This document shows, piece by piece, positions 42,701 through 52,565 of a stretch of DNA of 64,000 nucleotides. The translations under genes and the position numbers were made by a program. The notes under the pieces are model-generated. The model was given only the letters and a program-made list of their open reading frames with translations. It did no database searches and was not told the origin of the DNA. The stretch is taken from the NCBI GenBank assembly GCA_037349105.1, contig JAYJMM010000103.1:620001-684000 (forward strand). The letters are read 5' to 3'. Source of the stretch: Limnomonas spitsbergensis. Its lineage: Eukaryota; Chlorophyta; Chlorophyceae; Chlamydomonadales. Numbering within the stretch: the first letter of the stretch is position 1; each line of letters opens with the position of its first letter.

Positions 42701-45700
42701 CTGGTTACATCGGCTTTATTGTGGACTCCACCTAACGGCCACCTCCAGCATGTGGGCTGTGTTTGCAGGTTATGGAGGTGTGGATATCTTCACCGTGCCC
42801 CCAGGGCATGGATCCTTTGCCTCAATTCTGCACCCTTTGTGATGTGTGAAGGGTGTGGATACCCCAGGGCGTGGATCCCTAGCCTCAATTCTGCACCCTG
42901 TGTGATGTGTGAAGGGTGTGGACGCCTTCTCAGTCTTCCAGGACGTGGATCTGTCGGGTGAGCAGCCTAGCATCGACAACGTCGTGGATTTTGGACCCAA
43001 GATCGGCTATCTGAGGGTGAGACGAATGAGAATGGGAGACACAGGGTATAAGGAGTGGGGAGACCAGTATGGTCTATGGTGTGGACTTAAGGCCCAAGAT
43101 CGACTGTTTGAGGCAGATGGGAATGGGAGGGGAAGGACAGGGAATGGGGATAAGGAGCCGGGAGACCAGCATGGACAACGTCGTGGACTCAAGACCCAAG
43201 ATCAGTTGTTTGAGAGTGAGGCGGAAGGGGGGGGGGCAGGGGCAGGGAACGGGGAGCGAGGGGACCAGTCTGGAAAATGCTGTGGACTCCAGGCATAATG
43301 TTGGTTCTCCTTTAAGAGGGGCGCAGGCAAGTGAGCAGGGAGCAAAGAACCGGAAGGGGGGAGGGAACAGGTGCCGGGAGTGGACAGGAGGGGGGAGGGA
43401 ACAGGTGCCGGGAGTGGACAGGAGGGGGGAGGGTGTGGACAGGAGGGGGGAGGGAACAGGTGCTGGGAGTGGACAGGAGGGGGGAGGGAGTGGACAGGAG
43501 GGGGGAGGGAACAGGTGCCGGGAGTGGAATGTGGGAAGGGGGGAGGGAGTGGACAGGAGGTGGGAGGGAGTGGACAGGAAGGGGGAGGGAACAGGTGCCG
43601 GGAGTGGACAGGAGGGGGGAGGGAGTGGACAGGAGGGGGGAGGGAACAGGTGCCGGGAGTGGAATGTGGGAAGGGGGGGAGGGAGTGGACAGGAGGGGGG
43701 AGGGAGTGGACAGGAGGGGGGAGGGAGTGGACAGGAGGGGGGAGGGAACAGGTGCCGGGAGTGGACAGGAGGGGGGAGGGAACAGGTGCCGGGAGTAGAC
43801 AGGAGGGGGGAGGGAATGGACAGGAGGGGGGAGGGAGTGGACAGGAGGGGGGAGGGAGTGGACAGGAGGGGGGAGGGAACAGGTGCCGGGAGTGGAATGT
43901 GGGAAGGGGGGAGGGAGTGGACAGGAGGGGGGAGGGTGTGGACAGGAGGGGGGAGGGAGTGGACAGGAGGGGGGAGGGAACAGGTGCCGGGAGTGGAATG
44001 TGGGAAGGGGGGTGTGAATGTGGAAGTGTGGATAGACAAAAAATGCCCAGGGCAAGGATCCCTTGCTCCATGGAAGAGAGCACTATGCTCTGTTCGGAAT
44101 AGGCGTGAGGTGAATGTGCAACATGCGGGGGGTGCTGCCTCAGGGCTCAGTTGAGGCCGGAAGCACCGCCCAGCTCATTGCCCCATGTCACCCCAGTTGT
44201 AGGGTTTGAAACCTGGTTCACGTGCAGATAGGGTTGGTACCAGTATGTGAATGGTACTCCAGCGTCTGGAGAAACCCTTGGTGTAGTACAAGCCCTGCCA
44301 ATGTGCATGAACCCTGGGTCTGTACAATCCTGAACCCTGATGATGTACATTCACACTTTCACACTTAAACACACTGACATGTGGCAGTTCTCTCCCTCCT
44401 CTCTTAATTTTGATGCCCAGCTGCCCGATCCCCCTCTGGCTGTCCTTCTACCTATTTGCCCTTCGGGTGGAGGCTGTGTAGCTGAAATGCTTGAAGTTCA
44501 GCACAGTGCTCTTTGTTTGGCCGTCCAGCTGCCTGAGCTCACCAGAGCTGCCCTTTGCTTGCAGGTGGTTCACTACTCTGGCCCCCATGTCGACCCTCCT
44601 GCCTCTCTTGACTTCCCTCTCTTCACTTGCCCTCAATCGGAGGCCTTGTTGAATGCTATCAATTCAGCATTGTGTTCTCCCTCCTCTCCTTTTTGTACTG
44701 CCCAGCTACCTGAGCCCACTTAAGCTGTACTCCTCCCTCTCTCCCCCCTCTATCCCCCCTCCTGACTTCCCTCCTCCCGTTTGATCTCAGGTGGAGGCCT
44801 TGGCTAGCACAGACTCACGACCCCTGGAGGGTTTCACGCCCAGGTGGGACGGCCGATGAAATCAGAGCAATCCTTAAGAAAACCCCGAGTACTCCCTAAG
44901 AAAACCCCAACCCTTTCGTGCTGAGTTTATGTTGTACACAGGCATCTACAACCCTGAACCCCGTACCCTAAATCCTAGCAGGTCAAGCTTCATGAGGTAG
45001 ACAAGGCATTTAAACCCTCAACCCTCAACCCTGACAGGCTTCACTCCCAGGCTAGTGGGTTAGACATCTATAACCTTGAACCCTTAACTCTGGCGGGCTT
45101 CACTGCCAGGTTAGCAGGTGAGGCGATTATACCGTGAACTCACATCCTATTAGGCTGCTTACCTAACACTGGGTTGGGGTTTTCGCGGAAGATATTGCAC
45201 TTGAAACCCCGAAACCCCTCACCTTGGCTGTGTCTCACGTACTTCTAAGCCCTTGCTCCTGCTCCTCTCACTCCTCTCAATGTGAGCCCTCCCCGCCCTC
45301 TCGCACTCGCCCTCCTTTGTTCAGGAGAGTTGCAGGAACTCTTAGGGTTAAGGGTTTACTTAACCCTTAACCCTAAACCCTTATCTCACTCCTCCCGCGC
45401 CTTGCTCACCTCGTACACACACACTCCCGGTATTCACCAGTGGTGCTGGAAACCCTATTTTTTTAAGAGCTTCTAATACCTAGTCCTGCCACACATCACT
45501 CCTCTCACACTTCCAAAATAGTCTGCCCACTCACCGCCGCGCTCGCCGCCCCCATCCCTCCCCCAATCTCCATTGCTTTTGTAAGAGCGGTTCAGGAATC
45601 TGCCTGTTTGGAAAGACCTTCACATGCTCAGCTGCACGCCGAAACATGCACATCACCACCCACCCCTTATCATACATGTCCCCATTCTTCTCTGTTGGGC

Positions 45701-48700
45701 AGGAGCGGTGCTGGCATCCCCCTGTTTGGAAAGAGCTTCACATACCCAGCCGCGCGCCGCAACATGCGTGTTGACTTCCAGTTCGATCAAGCCGCCTTCC
45801 ACTTGCGCTTCCTGCCCTTCACGATTCCCTACCCAGTGCCCTTCAGGCTGCTGGGAGACGAAACCAAGGTGCGTGCCCCCTTCTTGAGAGTCCTTGGCAC
45901 ATGGCTTGGATTTCTCAGGAGGACTTATCTTTCCTTGGTAGAAACAGTGCGCTATGTGATGGAATGTCGCCTCTCATGTGCACACGACATAATATTACAC
46001 AGTCTCCCATGCGCCTGCCCTCCCATGCGCCTACCCTCCCATGCACCTACCCTCTCATGCGCCTACCCTGCCATGCGCCTACCCTCCCATGCACCTACCC
46101 TCCCATGCGCCTACCCTCCCATACACCTACCCTCCCAAGCACCTACCCTCCCATGCGCCTACCCTCCCATGCGCCTACCCTCCCATGCGCCTACCCTCCC
46201 ATGCGCCTACCCTCCCATGCGCCTACCCTCCCATGCGCCTACCCTCCCATGCACCTACCCTCCCATGCACCTACCCTCCCATGTGCCTACCCTCCCATGC
46301 GCCTACTTTCCCATGCGCCTGCCCTCCTATGTGCCTACCCTGCCATGCGCCTACCCTCCCATGTGCTCACCCTCCCATGCACCTACCTTCCCATGTGCCT
46401 ACCCTCCCATGTGCCTACCCTGCCATGCGCCTACCTTACCATGTGCCTACCCTCCCATGTGCCTACCCTCCCATGTGCCTACCCTGCCATGCGCCTACCT
46501 TCCCATGTGCCGACCCTCCCATGTGCCTACCCTGCGATGCGCCTACCTTCCCATTTGCCTACCCTCCCATGTGCCTACCCTGCCATGCGCCTACCTTCCC
46601 ATGTGCCTACCCTCCCATGTGCCTACCTTCCCATGTGCCTACCCTCCCATGTGCCTACCCTGCCATGCGCCTACCTTCCCATGTGCCTACCCTCCCATGT
46701 GCCTACCCTGCCATGCGCCTACCCTCCCATGTGCTCACCCTCCCATGCACCTACCTTCCCATGTGCCTACCCTCCCATGTGCCTACCCTGCCATGCGCCT
46801 ACCTTACCATGTGCCTACCCTCCCATGTGCCTACCCTCCCATGTGCCTACCCTCCCATGTGCCTACCCTGCCATGCGCCTACCTTCCCATGTGCCGACCC
46901 TCCCATGTGCCTACCCTGCGATGCGCCTACCTTCCCATGTGCCTACCCTCCCATGTGCCTACCCTGCCATGCGCCTACCTTCCCATGTGCCTACCCTCCC
47001 ATGTGCCTACCTTTCCATGTGCCTACCCTCCCATGTGCCTACCCTGCGATGCGCCTACCTTCCCATGTGCCTACCCTCCCATGTGCCTACCCTGCCATGC
47101 GCCTACCTTCCCATGTGCCTACCCTGCCATGCGCCTACCCTCCCATGGGCCTACCTTCCCATGGACTTCCGCCGGTGGCCCAATAAAACTGGGGTCTGCG
47201 GCATCAAGCCCTCCCAGTTGTATAGGCAACGAGGATGCAAAATTTAGCGAAAGTACCCTAAACTTATCAACGTAGCTGAGGCACCCTCAATACAGGTGTA
47301 GCACACTCAATGTAGCTGAAGCACCCTCAATATAGCTTAAGTACCCTAAATTTAGCTGAATTACCCTAAATTAAACATTGCAATCTCCCATCCTGCCCCC
47401 CGAAGGGGTGGTTGGACGTGACGTATGTCAGCCCTGACGGGAACTTCCGTCTGTCCCGGGGGAACAAGGGGACGCTGTTCGTCCTGTTGCGGGAAGAGAG
47501 GTTCAAGGCTAAGCTCGAGGCGGCGATCGAGGCCAAGGATGATCAAGCGGTAGGGTGGGGGTGGTCATGGCCATGTTGATCAGACAGGGGGGTTTGGGCC
47601 AAGGATGCTAAGATGGAAGCGGCGATCCAGGCCAAGGTTGATGAAAGTGGTAGGGTTTAGGGCCCAGGCCTACAATGATCATGCGGTAGGGTGGCGGGTT
47701 CAGCCAAGGTTGATAAAGCATTAGGGTTTCAGTACAGGCTGCGGCTGACTGAGTGGCAGGATTTAGGGTTCAGTCCAAGGATGGCCAAGCAAGTCTTAGG
47801 GTAAAGGGTTCAGGCCAGGGATTATTCAGTGGTAGGGTTACGGCGTCTCCCCCAGAGTGATGGGCAGTATGTTCAGGTTTCAGGGCAAGGTTGATCAACC
47901 AGTAGGGTTTAGGGTTCAGGCCAACGATGACCAAGTGTTGGGGTGTAGGTTTGAGGCTGGGATGATAAGGCAGCTGGGTGTAGGGTAGAGGCCAAGCAAG
48001 GATGTCCAAGTGGTAGGGTTGAGGGTTCAGTTTTCATGTACTGGTAGAGGATGAGCAAAGGACGGCTTCGGGTTAAAGCCACAGGTGATCCATAGCGGTG
48101 GTGTTGGGGCTTGAGCCAAGGAAGAGACAGCAGTGGTGGTTAGGGTTCAGGGGTCAGGTCAAAGATGACAAAGCGGTAGGGTTCAGTTGTTGGGGTCGGG
48201 AAGGGGCAGGGCGAGGTACGCATCGAGGTGGTTGGGAGAGGTTTTGAAAGAGTGAACCCTGGCCTCCCCTGTTCCCCTACCCCTTTTCCATGTCCTGTTC
48301 CTGCTTACGTGGTGGCCAGCCTGGACCAGCATGACATGCTAAAAGCATAATGGACGTCCCTGATTCAATTTACAACAATTTTATTTGTTATCACTCATGA
48401 TTTCGTCTTTTGTCGAATGCTCTGCTGGTTTTGCCTGTTGCGCAGGTGATCAGCCTGGTGCCGTTCCTGGCCATCGATAGCCCAATCAAGGCGCCGGCCC
48501 GCTCACCCTCCGCGGCCGGCACATGGAGGCTGATCTGGTCGCAACAGGCGCCCAATGCTAACCCGCTGCAGAAGTTTGGCTCTCAGCAGGTAAGCTCAGG
48601 GAGTGCGTCAGGGTGTGCTGTGCCAAACCCCTCTCCAGCGATAGGAAATGCTTCAGTGCCAATATATCCTTAATACTTATACTGGTACAGGAAAATCTGA

Positions 48701-49706
48701 AGGAAATGCCGAATTGTTGATAGAAAATGCTGAAGTGCCAAGAGGAAATGCCGAAGGAAATGCCAAAGAGCTTTTCTGTCAAAACATATGAAGCCTGGGG
48801 CTTACAAAGGGCTGCAAGGAAAATTCGTCATGAAGGACTGTTAACAATTATGTGGGCAGAGTTGTTGCAAAGAGCAGTTATGAAAAGCAGTTACGAAGAG
48901 CAGTCACAAAGAGCTGTGACTTCACGTAATGCAGGCAGATAGCTTCCAGTTGATTGACGGAGAGAGCGGGGCCCTGGTCAACCTGGTGCGCCTTCTGGGC
49001 GGCTTCCTCAAGATCCGGGCAGCGGCCGAGTGCGCCCCGGCATCAGACACGAGGACCAGCGTGTTCATTAATGTGGCAGGTGAGTACCGGCAATGTATGG
49101 ACATGTACACCTGGCAGACGAGGAATGGATGTCTATATATGCGGCAGGCAATTTACGGACCATCATCAATGCCAGGGGGGAATTCCGGTCAGGGATCAAT
49201 ATCATTAGCCCTGGGGAGCTTGGAGAGGTTTTAGGGTTTGGCTTCAGGGTAAAGGACCTTAATTCCCCAGACCTAAAACCATGGTAGCATGGGAACGCCT
49301 ACGTAGCTTAGAGGCTCCCCTTAGAGCCACCCCCAGAGGTCACACCCCAAGAGCCTCCCTCTCCCCCTCCTCCCCCGCCCGCAGAAATCACACTGGGCAG
49401 CTTCAAGATCTCGCTTCCAGTGCCCCAGAGAGAGCAATTCTTGCTTGTAGCCTATGACTTTCCCTCTCCATTGCCCAGGAGAGAGTAAAATCCTTGCTGA
49501 TAGCCAGAGACCCCCTTTCTCTGCCTCCTACTCCTCCCGCAGAAATCACTTTGGGTGGCCTCAAAATCCCGCTCCCAGTGCCCAAGGGGGATAGCAACCC
49601 CGGCTTCATCGACTGGCTGTACTTGGATGAGGACCTCCGCATCACGCGCGGCTCCAAGGGCTCGCTGTTCATTCACAAGCGGGAGCCAGAGGGGCCAGAG
49701 AGTTAG
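39185..49706 (+). CDS. Plastid-lipid-associated protein (PAP/fibrillin family, PAP12-like), 10 exons, 498 aa
   Basis: Exons: 39185-39478, 40661-40825, 41432-41551, 42915-43016, 44791-44843, 45703-45868, 47406-47549, 48446-48589, 48935-49079, 49543-49706. Total 1497 nt, all phases consistent, all GT-AG. Residues 1 to about 95 are a Ser/Ala/Arg-rich chloroplast transit peptide (MMISTGMQSCSSAASRSRAV). The first PAP module has LLDGRWRLLFTSRPG, FSVFQDVDL, IDNVVDFGP and FTIPYPVPFRLLGDE, then GWLDVTYVSPDGNFRLSRGN and KGTLFVLL. A second module has GTWRLIWSQQAPNANPLQKF, DSFQLIDGESGALVNLVRL and LYLDEDLRITRGSKGSLFI, ending at TAG 49706. Fibrillins are lipocalin-like proteins of plastoglobules and thylakoids that bind small lipids. 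The double-module arrangement and the PYPVPFRLLGDE / RGNKGT signatures point to the plant PAP12 (FBN10) subgroup; it is longer than the roughly 400-aa plant protein. An extra small exon in the 1.2-kb first intron cannot be excluded. Confidence 0.9.
39711..39760. repeat. (GCT)n microsatellite
   Basis: An almost pure (ctg)n run followed by (cta)n, in the first fibrillin intron. Confidence 0.97.
40030..40076. repeat. ccccaccagctgt short tandem repeat
   Basis: Three direct copies of a 14-bp unit (ccccaccagctgtc) in the first fibrillin intron. Confidence 0.85.
40826..41356. repeat. 530-bp almost pure polypurine tract
   Basis: Directly after the donor at 40825 the plus strand is nearly all G and A, with runs of 6-9 G separated by gagaga, up to about 41356. 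The transcribed intron would be purine-only. Long minus-strand Pro/Ser/Leu frames across it are artefacts. Confidence 0.95.
42551..42703. mobile_element. hAT-like MITE copy
   Basis: Starts CAGGGCTGTGCC and ends TTTCACAGCACTG, with the internal core of the MITE at 34892-35039 (ttacggtagctgaattgcgt). The flanking octamers atttcatt and gttacatc agree at 5 of 8 positions, so any target duplication has decayed. Confidence 0.7.
42765..42914 (+). repeat. Decayed copies of the fibrillin exon 4 acceptor edge
   Basis: The exon start at 42915 is embedded in gtgtgaagggtgtggacgcc then ttctcagtcttccaggacgt then ggatc. Upstream copies: 42774-42815 (ggaggtgtggatatcttcac, ccagggcatggatcctt) and 42845-42872 (gtgaagggtgtggatacccc then agggcgtggatccc). 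Both are followed by the same agcctcaattctgcaccct. Confidence 0.75.
43040..43295 (+). repeat. Decayed copies of the fibrillin exon 4 donor edge
   Basis: The exon end (42970-43020) reads atcgacaacgtcgtggattt then tggacccaagatcggctatc then tgagggtgag. Copies in the intron: 43065-43115 (atggtctatggtgtggactt then aaggcccaagatcgactgtt), 43160-43220 (atggacaacgtcgtggactc then aagacccaagatcagttgtt then tgagagtgag) and 43265-43305 (ctggaaaatgctgtggactc). Confidence 0.85.
43355..44020 (+). repeat. Purine-rich minisatellite (gtggacaggaggggggaggga)
   Basis: Units of 21 bp (gtggacaggaggggggaggg a) and a longer variant with acaggtgccgggagtggaat repeat for about 650 bp. All three frames on each strand are open. 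The long frames 43069-44154 (plus) and 43074-44083 (minus) are artefacts. Intronic, between fibrillin exons 4 and 5. Confidence 0.95.
44395..44790 (+). repeat. Degenerate intron repeats before fibrillin exon 5
   Basis: Three loosely related blocks share tgcccagctgcctgagc, ggaggc(c/t)ttg and agttcagca(c/t)(a/t)gtgctc. The last block runs into the exon start ggtggaggccttggctagca at 44791, so the acceptor edge itself appears to belong to the repeating pattern. Confidence 0.5.
45583..45702 (+). pseudogene. Decayed duplicate of fibrillin exon 6 start
   Basis: Sequence 45583-45650 (agagcggttcaggaatctgc then ctgtttggaaagaccttcac then atgctcagctgcacgccgaa) is about 80-85% identical by eye to the true exon at 45701-45770 (aggagcggtgctggcatccc then cctgtttggaaagagcttca). 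It is an upstream partial exon duplicate that includes the acceptor edge, offset by about 121 bp. Codons beyond the copied part are not maintained. Confidence 0.85.
46012..47165 (+). repeat. 16-bp minisatellite, about 72 copies, open in all plus frames
   Basis: The unit is ctaccctcccatgcgc, with variants (atgtgc, atgcac, ccttcc, ctgcc). Sixteen is not a multiple of three, so three units give a 48-bp period that reads the same 16-residue peptide in each frame, and none contains a stop. It lies in the intron between fibrillin exons 6 (45868) and 7 (47406). The large frames 45608-47275, 45901-47247 and 46041-47186 are therefore not separate genes. Confidence 0.97.
47550..48190 (+). repeat. About 15 decayed copies of fibrillin exon 7 end plus donor
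   Basis: The exon ends gaggccaaggatgatcaagc g|gtagggt. The intron then repeats this with drift: gggccaaggatgctaag (47595), gatccaggccaaggttgatg (47623), ggcctacaatgatcatgcgg (47665), cagccaaggttgataaagca (47702), cagtccaaggatggccaagc (47771), ggcaaggttgatcaaccagt (47880), aggccaacgatgaccaagtg (47916), gaggccaagcaaggatgtcc (47988), gtcaaagatgacaaagcggt (48158). Each is followed by a form of gtagggtttagggttcagg. Exon coding sequence, donor and intron start are thus the repeat unit (about 36-40 bp). Confidence 0.93.
49310..49542 (+). pseudogene. Decayed duplicate of fibrillin exon 10 start
   Basis: At 49381-49425 gcagaaatcacactgggcag then cttcaagatctcgcttccag then tgccc copies the true acceptor and exon start at 49539-49585 (gcagaaatcactttgggtgg then cctcaaaatcccgctcccag). 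Its frame reads EITLGSFKISLPVP against EITLGGLKIPLPVP. It diverges after the copied part, so it is a non-functional partial exon. It still carries a usable AG acceptor. Confidence 0.88.
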
Positions 49707-51903
49707 TGAGATCCTGTTTTATCCGGCGCGCCTCCCGCCTCAACTGAGGGGACGCGTGTTTGAGAGGCCTTGTTGGTGCACAGTCTCAGGGAGTACGGGA
49801 GGGAATGGATCACTAGCGGGGGCAACCACAGAGGCTCACCTCAGACGCTGCCCTCAGGGTGCTTCCGTCTAGATGTTTTTATTCGGCGCTCTGTGCCTGG
49901 GGTAGCTTTGCATCCTCACAATATCTTGACTGCCTGATGCCCTTGGGTTTTGCCTTGTCAGATACGCATTTTGGTCTGCAGGAGGTGTCCGTAGGACATG
50001 GGAGTGGGCAGGAACTATGGAAGCCGGGGTCTCACAGGCCGGCAGCTGGCTTTGAGCAGCCGGGGCCTCAAGGGCCGGCAGCTGGATTTTTGCAGCTGGG
50101 GTCTCACAGGCCGGCCACCCAGTCAGCAAGTATCGTCGAGATCCCGATTCTCCAGCAGAGCGTCCTTTAGGGTGACCGAGGACTGCTGGCTGCAAAGTCA
50201 TGTTGGACGGAGGGCTACTTAGACCATTTAGGTCCTTTAAGGGAACGAGTGCTGGCATGTACCTGTTTTTTAAATAGAGTGTGCCGAGGACTGGCTGCGA
50301 GGTAACCATTGGCCTGCAGCGTCCCGCCGGACATCTAAATGAGAATGAAATAGAATAGATGTGAGGAAACCCTGAAACAGAGGGTTGAGAGCGGAGCATA
50401 CCTGCTGGGCCCATCTCTTTCTTTCCTCATTCCTTCAGTTCCATTCCTTCCGGTTTTAAACTGCGTGGGCCCTGCGCGGGCCCTGTGTGGTTCGCGGCTT
50501 GTTGCCGCTGCTGGTTTGCTTAGGAAGCTCACAGTGGTGCGACCGATTTTGATTTCAGTAAAATCTCAGCTGGAAGCGAGGAAGCTGATTTTATGGCAAG
50601 AATTTGACCAAGGACGTATCCTGCGATGCGTTGGTGATTTGATGAGGGCGGGTGGCATTCAGTTATAGTGTGGGCATTTCTGTACTGTTTGAACACCTGG
50701 ATATGTTTTTCTGGATCTTGTAATTTTAGGCATAAACTCCGGTATCCAGCCACCAAGATTGTGTTAACATTTCTAATGTCTCGGTCGCCTCAGCTATCAA
50801 GGTCGTCGTCTCTGTGGACAGCCAGAGCATCCACATCACACTACCTCCTAGGCTCCTACCGGCGCATGCGCACCGCACGCGTGCACATCTGCTCCCACAC
50901 GTCGAGAGGCACCTATTTCTCACAGCCGGAATTCTGCTTCGTATTATGTACTTTGTACAGCAGCTGCAAAGGTACAGCATGCTGGAACTTAACCACTCCA
51001 CCGTACGGTTAGCAAGACAGCTGCAGTGCATGAGCTGCTTCTACTGGTTGGGCTGAACTGGGCTAATCGTCTCGAGGTTACCACCCTGCCTGTTCACTCT
51101 TGGCTTACTAGAAGCCAAGGGGGCGCGAAGGAACAGCCCGGAACTTATCTTCCGAGAGGAAGCCGTCGCTGGGCGAACTCTGCTGATGACTGGTTTATCG
51201 AGGACTCCTGATCGGCTTTGTGCCTTATGGTCAATTCATGTGAGATTCTGCTGTTTGGTCTGCTTGCCAGTTTAATCGTCTTCGAGGGACGAGTAGTCAG
51301 GGGCTGAAACCGTAGGGTGCGTGTGCTCCACGCCACATGGCACGGCTCAGCAGGAATACCCGGCTTCGACGGCCGGTGATCTGGCTATGGGTGTGCTGCT
51401 GCTCGCTTATGCTCACCACTTGACCGTGGCGCTAAACTTGACTGCGAAGGTAATGGCCTCTTGAGTGGGATAGAGTCTGGATTCTGAGTAGCTAAACTGG
51501 TACTTCTTGCACTTCGAGTGCCTGTCCTTTTTGGGGTACAAAGTGAGGAGACTATGTGACTGTCGGGGAAAAGGACTGGCAGGCCCTTAGACTACGTACA
51601 GCAAGTTCTACCTCAAGGCAGCCTGGAAAGTCAGGCTCCGTGACTCGAACTCAGAGATCCCGTGGCTGAAACTACGGGATATACGGTTCTATCACATACC
51701 GGTATCCGGGAATATACTGTGACATGGGTGTATCACGGCCTTGGCTTGTGGACATACGATAAATTATAGCAGTTGTAAATCGACCTTTGGTCCGCACAGC
51801 AAAACAAAGAAATTTAAAATTTCGTCGCGCAGCAAATATGAATTTTTAAACGGCCTCGCAGCGGCGAAATTTAATTAAATTTAGTGCATCAGTCAAAATA
51901 ATA

Positions 51904-52167
51904 TTAAGTTTCGTCCGCGCAAAAATCAGAACCCTCGGTTGATGCTAGGAGGGACAGCACACGGTTAGCAAAATCAGCATACTTCTCCTCCTCTGCTGCT
52001 GGTTCCTTTAGCGCCTCCAGAACTGAACCCTCTGGAGCATACCACCTTGGCCGCTTCCTGGCCCCAGTAAACGTGTGGCTGTTGGGGGCCCGAAACGTCA
52101 GCAGTCGTCTGCACCCGTCTCTGCCCCCAGGATCGAGCATCGCTGCGGGGACTGGCGTAAGGATCAC
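51904..52167 (-). CDS. Unrecognised 87-codon open frame in an AT-rich island
   Basis: The frame runs from an ATG at 52167 to a stop at 51904 and is charged in its second half (ARKRPRWYAPEGSVLEALKE, then AAEEEKYADFANRVLSLLAS). That looks more protein-like than the surrounding frames. It lies inside a block (51760-52380) rich in aattt and gcgcgc motifs with a cgcgcactagtgcgcg palindrome at about 52191, unlike the flanks. It may be a fragment of a mobile element gene. No homologue is recognised. Confidence 0.3.
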   Translation of the reverse strand: MILTPVPAAMLDPGGRDGCRRLLTFRAPNSHTFTGARKRPRWYAPEGSVLEALKEPAAEEEKYADFANRVLSLLASTEGSDFCADET

Positions 52168-52496
52168 TTGACGGATGTCAAATCAAACAGTCGCGCACTA
52201 GTGCGCGCTTTTATATTTGCTGCTTTTAATTGATAGTGCGCACCCCCCAAATACGGTAGTTGCTTGGGCACGCGGCTGACACTCTGCGCATGCCGTTTTT
52301 TGAATTATTATTAGCGCGCAGCTATGTCCGCGCGGGCCAACAATTAATCAATTGTGCGCGATGTCTATGTCAATCTACGGTATTTAGAATTGCTTGTTGC
52401 TGGTATCGTACAATCTGACAGACTAGTGACGAAATGTATGACTCCTTTCCTTCCAAGTCAATTCCAGCTAAATGCTGCATGGACGGCGTGTCAATG

Positions 52497-52565
52497 ATAT
52501 GACACCTCTGGGCCATGCTAGAATGGCTTGGCCACGTGGGCGCCCAACTGTCTGGTCAAGAGGGA
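52497..52565 (-). repeat. Dispersed family B copy
   Basis: Reads acacctctgggccatgctag then aatggcttggccacgtgggc then gcccaactgtctggtcaaga. It matches 59398-59462 over about 65 bp. Confidence 0.65.

Noticed and set aside
43069..44154. 361-codon plus frame and 321- and 293-codon minus frames
   Set aside because: All come from a purine-rich minisatellite inside a fibrillin intron.
45608..47275. 555-codon open frame and two overlapping long frames
   Set aside because: They are produced by a stop-free 16-bp array. Only the part overlapping fibrillin exon 6 (45703-45868) is coding.
51600..51720. tRNA-like sequence (gactcgaactcagagatccc)
   Set aside because: No cloverleaf with acceptor and anticodon stems could be drawn.
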